The position numbers and the translations under genes are program-made. Below the pieces are notes generated by a model. That model saw only the letters and a program-made list of their open reading frames with translations. It was not told the origin of the DNA and did not search any database. This document shows, piece by piece, positions 42,730-46,399 of a stretch of 46,399 nt of DNA. This DNA comes from Planctomycetota bacterium (GTDB taxonomy: Bacteria > Planctomycetota > UBA1135 > UBA2386), in the NCBI GenBank assembly GCA_020851075.1, contig JADZDL010000402.1, forward strand, positions 1 to 46,399, written 5' to 3'. How positions within the stretch are numbered: position 1 is the stretch's first letter; every line of letters starts with the position of its first letter.

Positions 42730-43212
42730 CTACCCGATGCGCACCCTCAGCGCAGCGACGAGCTCGCGCTGCCTGGCCGCTGGCACCCTCTCGCTGAGAA
42801 AGGGGTAGAGGCCGCGCCGTTCGCGCAGATCATGGTGCAGCATGAGGTTCTTGTAGGTCGCCTGGCGATCCAGCAGCTCCAGCAAGGCGTGGTCGTCCGG
42901 CGAACGCTCAAGGGCCGCCACCCGGGTGGCGAAGTCGGCGAGGAAGTCGCGCATCTTGCTGTGTTCGCCCAAGAACAAGCGAACCGGCGCATCGGTGCGA
43001 TCCCCACCCAGCGAGTCGTAGAGCGGCAACACCACACCCTCTTCATCCGCCATGTGGTCCCCGATCGTCGCCCGGTACGACTGGAGACACTGCAGAGCCC
43101 GCACAAAGTCGCGATCGAGCAGCGCCACCTGGTGCGCGTGCATGTCACGATCGAGCTGATCGTGAAGGCCCATCATCGTGCGTTCGAGCACGGTCGCGTC
43201 GGCGTCATTCAT
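42730..43212 (-). CDS. Hemerythrin-like (HHE) domain protein
   Basis: The 160-residue four-helix protein has histidine/acidic sites of the hemerythrin HHE family: HDQLDRDMHAHQ, the HMADEE element, EHSKMRDF and the late HHDLRERRGLYP. These would bind a di-iron centre that senses or handles O2 or NO. It is cytoplasmic. Its ATG at 43212 overlaps the tryptophanase stop in a TGATG arrangement, so translation is coupled to tryptophanase. The hydrolase/phosphatase gene starts 10 bases downstream of this stop and is probably on the same transcript. Confidence 0.83.
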   Translation of the reverse strand: MNDADATVLERTMMGLHDQLDRDMHAHQVALLDRDFVRALQCLQSYRATIGDHMADEEGVVLPLYDSLGGDRTDAPVRLFLGEHSKMRDFLADFATRVAALERSPDDHALLELLDRQATYKNLMLHHDLRERRGLYPFLSERVPAARQRELVAALRVRIG

Positions 43213-44618
43213 CACGCGCGGGAAGCTACCGCACCCTGGGGCACCTGCACAGGCCGCAACTTCGCCGTGAACGCCCGCAGCAGCGGGGCTTCTTCGACGA
43301 TATCGAGGCCACGAATGTGCTCGCGGCGTTGCATCAGTTCGGCAAACGACTCGATGACCCAGTCAATGTGACTTTGGGTGTAGACGCGTCGCGGCAGGCA
43401 CAAACGCACCAGATCGTGGTCCGCGACCACAGGCTTGCCGGTTGCGCGATCGGTATACCCAAACATGAGCGTGCCGATCTCGACCGAACGCACGCCTCCC
43501 TGCAGGAACAACTCACAGGCGAGCGCCTGCCCCGGCAATTGCTGCACCGGAATGTGCGGCAACATCGCGCGCGCATCGACATAGACCGCGTGCAACCCAA
43601 ACGGCTGCACCACCGGCACCCCCAGCTGGCTCAGGTGCGACGCAAAGTAGTGTGCACTCGCTTCGCGATAATGCAGATACTCGGGGTCCAACACTTCGCG
43701 CAGGCCTTGCGCAAGCGCCGCGAGATCGCGGCCCGCGAGGCCACCATAGGTCGGGAAACCCTCGGTGAGGATCAACAGGTTCTTCACCTTGTTCGCAACC
43801 GCATCGTCGTTGCAACACAGCAGGCCACCAATATTGACGAGGCCGTCCTTCTTGGCCGAGATCATGCAACCATCTGCCAGATCGAACATCGCACGCGCAA
43901 TCTTCGGCAGCGGCACGTTCTGCCACTCCGGATCGAGGCGGTGGATCCACCACGCGTTCTCGGCAAAACGCGCCGCATCGAGAAAGAACGGAATGCCGTA
44001 GCGGCGATACAGCGCGCTGACGCCCCGCAGATTCTGCATCGAGACGGGCTGTCCGCCGACGCGGTTGTTCGTGATCGTGAGCAGCCCGATCGGCACGCTC
44101 CCCTTCGGCTGCGCCGCCAACCACGCCTCAAGCTTTACCAGATCGAGGTCGCCCTTCCAGGCCGCCGCCGCCGCGAGATCCGCCGCCTGTGGCGCCACGA
44201 AATCCACCGCCGCGGCGCCGAGGAACTCGACGTTGGCACGCGTGGTGTCGAAGTGCGCGTTGTTGGGCACCGCCTGCCCAGGCATGACCATGCAACCGAA
44301 CAAGATGCGTTCGGCAGCACGCCCCTGATGCACCGGGAACACGTGCCGGTAGCCGGTCAGGTCGCGCACCACCGCTTCCAGTTCGTAGAAGGAACGGCAG
44401 CCGGCATAACTCTCGTCGCCGGTCATGATCGCCGCCCACTGCTGTGCCGACATCGCACCAGTGCCCGAATCCGTCAGCAGATCGATCATCACGTCCTCGG
44501 CCCGCACGAGGAACAGGTTGTGATGAGCCTTGGCGAGAATGGTCTCACGCTCGGCGGCAGTCGTGATCCGGAACGGCTCGACAGCCTTGATGCGGAACGG
44601 TTCGAGGACGGTCTTCAC
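43212..44618 (-). CDS. tnaA: Tryptophanase / tyrosine phenol-lyase family PLP enzyme
   Basis: From GTG 44618 the protein has 468 residues and starts MKTVLEPFRIKAVEPF, the usual beginning of tryptophanases. It has DLLTDSGTGAMS, GRAAERILFG, ITNNRVGGQPVSM, FLDAARFAENAW, and MISAKKDGLVNIGG with PLP-Lys257, followed by EGFPTYGGLAGRDL. Tryptophanase cleaves L-tryptophan to indole, pyruvate and ammonia; the close relative tyrosine phenol-lyase gives phenol, and I cannot separate them by eye, though tryptophanase is favoured. The downstream hemerythrin gene overlaps its stop. The start at GTG is chosen by homology of the N-terminus; an open frame continues 29 codons upstream. Confidence 0.88.
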   Translation of the reverse strand: MKTVLEPFRIKAVEPFRITTAAERETILAKAHHNLFLVRAEDVMIDLLTDSGTGAMSAQQWAAIMTGDESYAGCRSFYELEAVVRDLTGYRHVFPVHQGRAAERILFGCMVMPGQAVPNNAHFDTTRANVEFLGAAAVDFVAPQAADLAAAAAWKGDLDLVKLEAWLAAQPKGSVPIGLLTITNNRVGGQPVSMQNLRGVSALYRRYGIPFFLDAARFAENAWWIHRLDPEWQNVPLPKIARAMFDLADGCMISAKKDGLVNIGGLLCCNDDAVANKVKNLLILTEGFPTYGGLAGRDLAALAQGLREVLDPEYLHYREASAHYFASHLSQLGVPVVQPFGLHAVYVDARAMLPHIPVQQLPGQALACELFLQGGVRSVEIGTLMFGYTDRATGKPVVADHDLVRLCLPRRVYTQSHIDWVIESFAELMQRREHIRGLDIVEEAPLLRAFTAKLRPVQVPQGAVASRA

Positions 44619-44867
44619 CAAGACAGCTTGCAGGGCAGGAGCGACCGGTGCGAGGTGCCCAACTGCGTAGCTCGCTGGGGCCCTATGACGGGGAGAAGCC
44701 GGCAACCGCGCTGCCAGAGCAGATCGGTGGCCGGGTCACAGCTTGCATTCGCGCGAGCACGCGCGGCCGGCGGCGGGCCGAGAGAGCCAGCCGCCATCGC
44801 AACCGCCATCGATTGCGGGGCACGCGAGCCGGCACTCAAGGCGCCAGGCTCGCGCGCGATCAGCAAC
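44619..44867. other. Intergenic region upstream of the tryptophanase gene
   Basis: This 249-base stretch contains the tryptophanase promoter region and the 3' end of the neighbouring secreted-protein gene. A reverse-strand frame from ATG 44809 to TGA at 44615-44617 encodes 64 residues, ends in Lys-Leu-Ser-Trp, and its stop overlaps the tryptophanase GTG. It could be a leader peptide, but its composition is not convincing. No strong hairpin with U-tract is visible for either gene. Confidence 0.3.
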
Positions 44868-46399
44868 TCACAGGTTGCCGATGCCGAGGTCGACACCGTT
44901 CGAGGACACCGCGCCGAGGGCCGTGAGGCCAGCGGCCGGGTCATACACAAACGCCTGGGCCAGGATGTGCAGGCCAATCGCGTTCGGGACGTTGAACGCC
45001 GTGGCGTTCGTCGAGGAGCCGAGCGGCAGGAACAGCAGCGTGACCAGGTTGTCCGTGTACTGCGAGCAGGTCGCCATGCCCAGCGGCGTCAGGTCGAGCG
45101 CCGGGTTCGTGAAGCCGAGCGTGATCGCGCCGAACGGAGCCGTCGCCGAGATGTTGCTCGTGTTGAAGTTGAGGCTCGTGCCGGCCAGCGGACGGGCCGA
45201 GGTCGTGAGCGCGAGCGGGAGGACATCCGCCGCACCGAGGGTGAAGGTCGACGGCAGCGTGGCGCTGATGTCGCGGTTGCCCGGGTCGACCGACGCGCCA
45301 CCAGGCGAGTAGCCAACGAGGCGGCCGTTGCCGGCAGCGCTCATGTTCTGCCACAGCATGTGCACATTGCCCGTGGCCAGATCAAACTGCATCTGCGAGG
45401 TGCTGCCAGGGCCGGCCGCGGCGCCGAAGTCCCAGACGTCGTCCCACGTGATGTAGGCGATGCCGTTCACTTCTTCGAACTTGATCTGACCACTGCCCAC
45501 GAGGTTCGGGCTGTAGTCGTGCCAGCTCCACCAGCCAGTCTGCGACGCATTCAGGAAGGTCGCAACCACTGGCGTCCAAGCCGTGCCGTTGCCGGACGCG
45601 ACCGAGACATAGCCGTTCGAGCAGACCGTGAGGCTGCCCGTCGACCCACCCGGGTAGTTGAAGCTGCCGGACAGCGTCACCGCGGCCTCGGTGTCGTCAC
45701 CGAGCGCGAGGACCTGCGCCGTAGCCGAAGGCGCGACGTAGGTCGTCGTGCCGGGCAGCACCAGGTAGCCATTGCCCGTGTTGAGCATCGACAGCGAGCT
45801 GTTCGACAGGTCGAACTGAGCCGAGCTGGCGAAGTTCTCGTAGACCGAGCTCTGGCGAGAAACGCAGCCAGCGCCGTAGTTCGTGCGGGTCGCGACCGTG
45901 CCCGAGCCCGAGACGCTGTAGTAGATGCTGCCGTTCCACACGCGGGGGTTGTTGATCGCACCCGTGAAGATGCCACCGGACGCGCCGGCTTGCAGGGTCA
46001 TCTCGGCCGTGCTGTAGGTCTGGTTTGCGCCAGTGCCGTTGGTGTATGCCGGACCGAGCGTGCCGACGTACGTGATCGCGACCCCGTAGGTGCCGGGCGT
46101 GAGGACGAACGGCGACGTGATCGGCGCCACCGTCGGCGTGCCCTGTGCGGAGGCGGTCACGCTGGCCGTGCTGCCCATGAGCGTCCAGGCCGCGGCGTTG
46201 GTGTCGTTGCCGACCCACGTGGTGGGAACGGTCCAGAACTCGAGCACGCTTGCACCCGTGCCGCCGAGGGCGTTGACGTCGAGCTGGTTGATCGTCAGCG
46301 GTGCATTGACGGTCAGGTCAAAGTAGACCGCCGTGTTGCCGCCGAGGCCGTTGCCGCCGGCATAGAGAGTGGTGAGAGGAGACTGCGCCGGCAGGGCCA
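44868..46399 (-). CDS. Large secreted beta-rich protein (5' end outside the window)
   Basis: The frame is open from the window edge at 46399 to the stop at 44868; about 509 residues are visible. The first visible residues (ALPAQS) look like the end of a signal peptide, so only the first 15-20 residues are missing. The internal GTG at 46247 should not be taken as the start. The protein is rich in Thr, Ser, Gly and Asn with alternating strands. A segment FKIEEVNG-type (IKFEEVNGIAYITWDDVWDF, then MQFDLATGNVHMLWQNMS) recalls a galactose-binding-like or NIDO-type sandwich. Few cysteines are present. I recognise no enzyme motif; a planctomycete-style extracellular or surface protein is the best description. 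Confidence 0.7.
   Translation of the reverse strand, partial: ALPAQSPLTTLYAGGNGLGGNTAVYFDLTVNAPLTINQLDVNALGGTGASVLEFWTVPTTWVGNDTNAAAWTLMGSTASVTASAQGTPTVAPITSPFVLTPGTYGVAITYVGTLGPAYTNGTGANQTYSTAEMTLQAGASGGIFTGAINNPRVWNGSIYYSVSGSGTVATRTNYGAGCVSRQSSVYENFASSAQFDLSNSSLSMLNTGNGYLVLPGTTTYVAPSATAQVLALGDDTEAAVTLSGSFNYPGGSTGSLTVCSNGYVSVASGNGTAWTPVVATFLNASQTGWWSWHDYSPNLVGSGQIKFEEVNGIAYITWDDVWDFGAAAGPGSTSQMQFDLATGNVHMLWQNMSAAGNGRLVGYSPGGASVDPGNRDISATLPSTFTLGAADVLPLALTTSARPLAGTSLNFNTSNISATAPFGAITLGFTNPALDLTPLGMATCSQYTDNLVTLLFLPLGSSTNATAFNVPNAIGLHILAQAFVYDPAAGLTALGAVSSNGVDLGIGNL

Noticed and set aside
44678..44709. Plus-strand sequence resembling the SAM-I riboswitch core (GGCCCTATGA followed by GGCAACC)
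   Set aside because: The spacing between the two blocks is longer than usual, the remaining helices do not fit, and there is no gene downstream on the plus strand.
1..46399. tRNA, rRNA, CRISPR array, insertion sequence, prophage or integrase
   Set aside because: No tRNA-like cloverleaf, direct-repeat array, transposase or integrase motif was found on either strand by reading; a dedicated scan could still find a small RNA.

Overview
The window is GC-rich, densely packed chromosomal DNA with about 34 protein-coding genes on both strands, very short intergenic gaps and many start/stop overlaps. I see no rRNA, tRNA, CRISPR array, insertion sequence or integrase. Secreted proteins with lectin-like and IPT/TIG domains, a polyphosphate-glucokinase-type ROK kinase, SGNH/MBOAT pairs, hybrid sensor kinases and weak Shine-Dalgarno sequences fit best with a Planctomycetota member or a close relative. 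This placement is inference; no marker gene is present.

Layout. 1-5686: housekeeping and regulation (methyltransferase-like protein, DUF971, MobA-like protein, a degenerate hybrid histidine kinase, a DTW-domain protein with an exonuclease-like tail, an esterase). 5676-15860, minus strand: a six-gene cluster of a DUF2959 lipoprotein, a membrane Fe-S/flavin oxidoreductase, a cytochrome c with 23 CXXCH motifs, a predicted outer-membrane beta-barrel, and two lipoprotein cytochromes with 7 and 11 CXXCH motifs. These 41 haem sites, an inner-membrane electron entry module and a barrel look like a trans-envelope electron conduit. 16022-20146: MBL-fold hydrolase, polyphosphate glucokinase, SGNH/MBOAT O-acetylation pair. 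20344-23157: a sulfatase-modifying-factor-like lipoprotein, a secreted thioredoxin-fold protein, and an SGNH-like hydrolase.

The most striking single gene is the thioredoxin-fold protein at 21353-22327. Its reading frame is open through 324 residues except for one in-frame TGA at 21536-21538. That TGA sits exactly at the first cysteine of the WCGPC-type redox motif, giving U-G-P-C. A stem-loop with a bacterial SECIS-like layout follows at the expected distance. I interpret it as an exported selenoprotein that ordinary gene callers would split or truncate.

23158-30899: GT-C glycosyltransferase, TetR regulator, a repeat lipoprotein, a small coiled-coil protein, a hybrid sensor kinase, an SDR, a soluble CZB chemoreceptor-like protein and a 41-residue membrane peptide. 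31192-46399: HtpG, nitroreductase, lectin/TIG secreted protein, a periplasmic binding protein coupled to a hybrid kinase, a deoxyinosine glycosylase-like protein, SelO (cysteine form), a three-domain hydrolase/NTF2/phosphatase fusion, hemerythrin and tryptophanase, and a secreted protein cut by the window edge.
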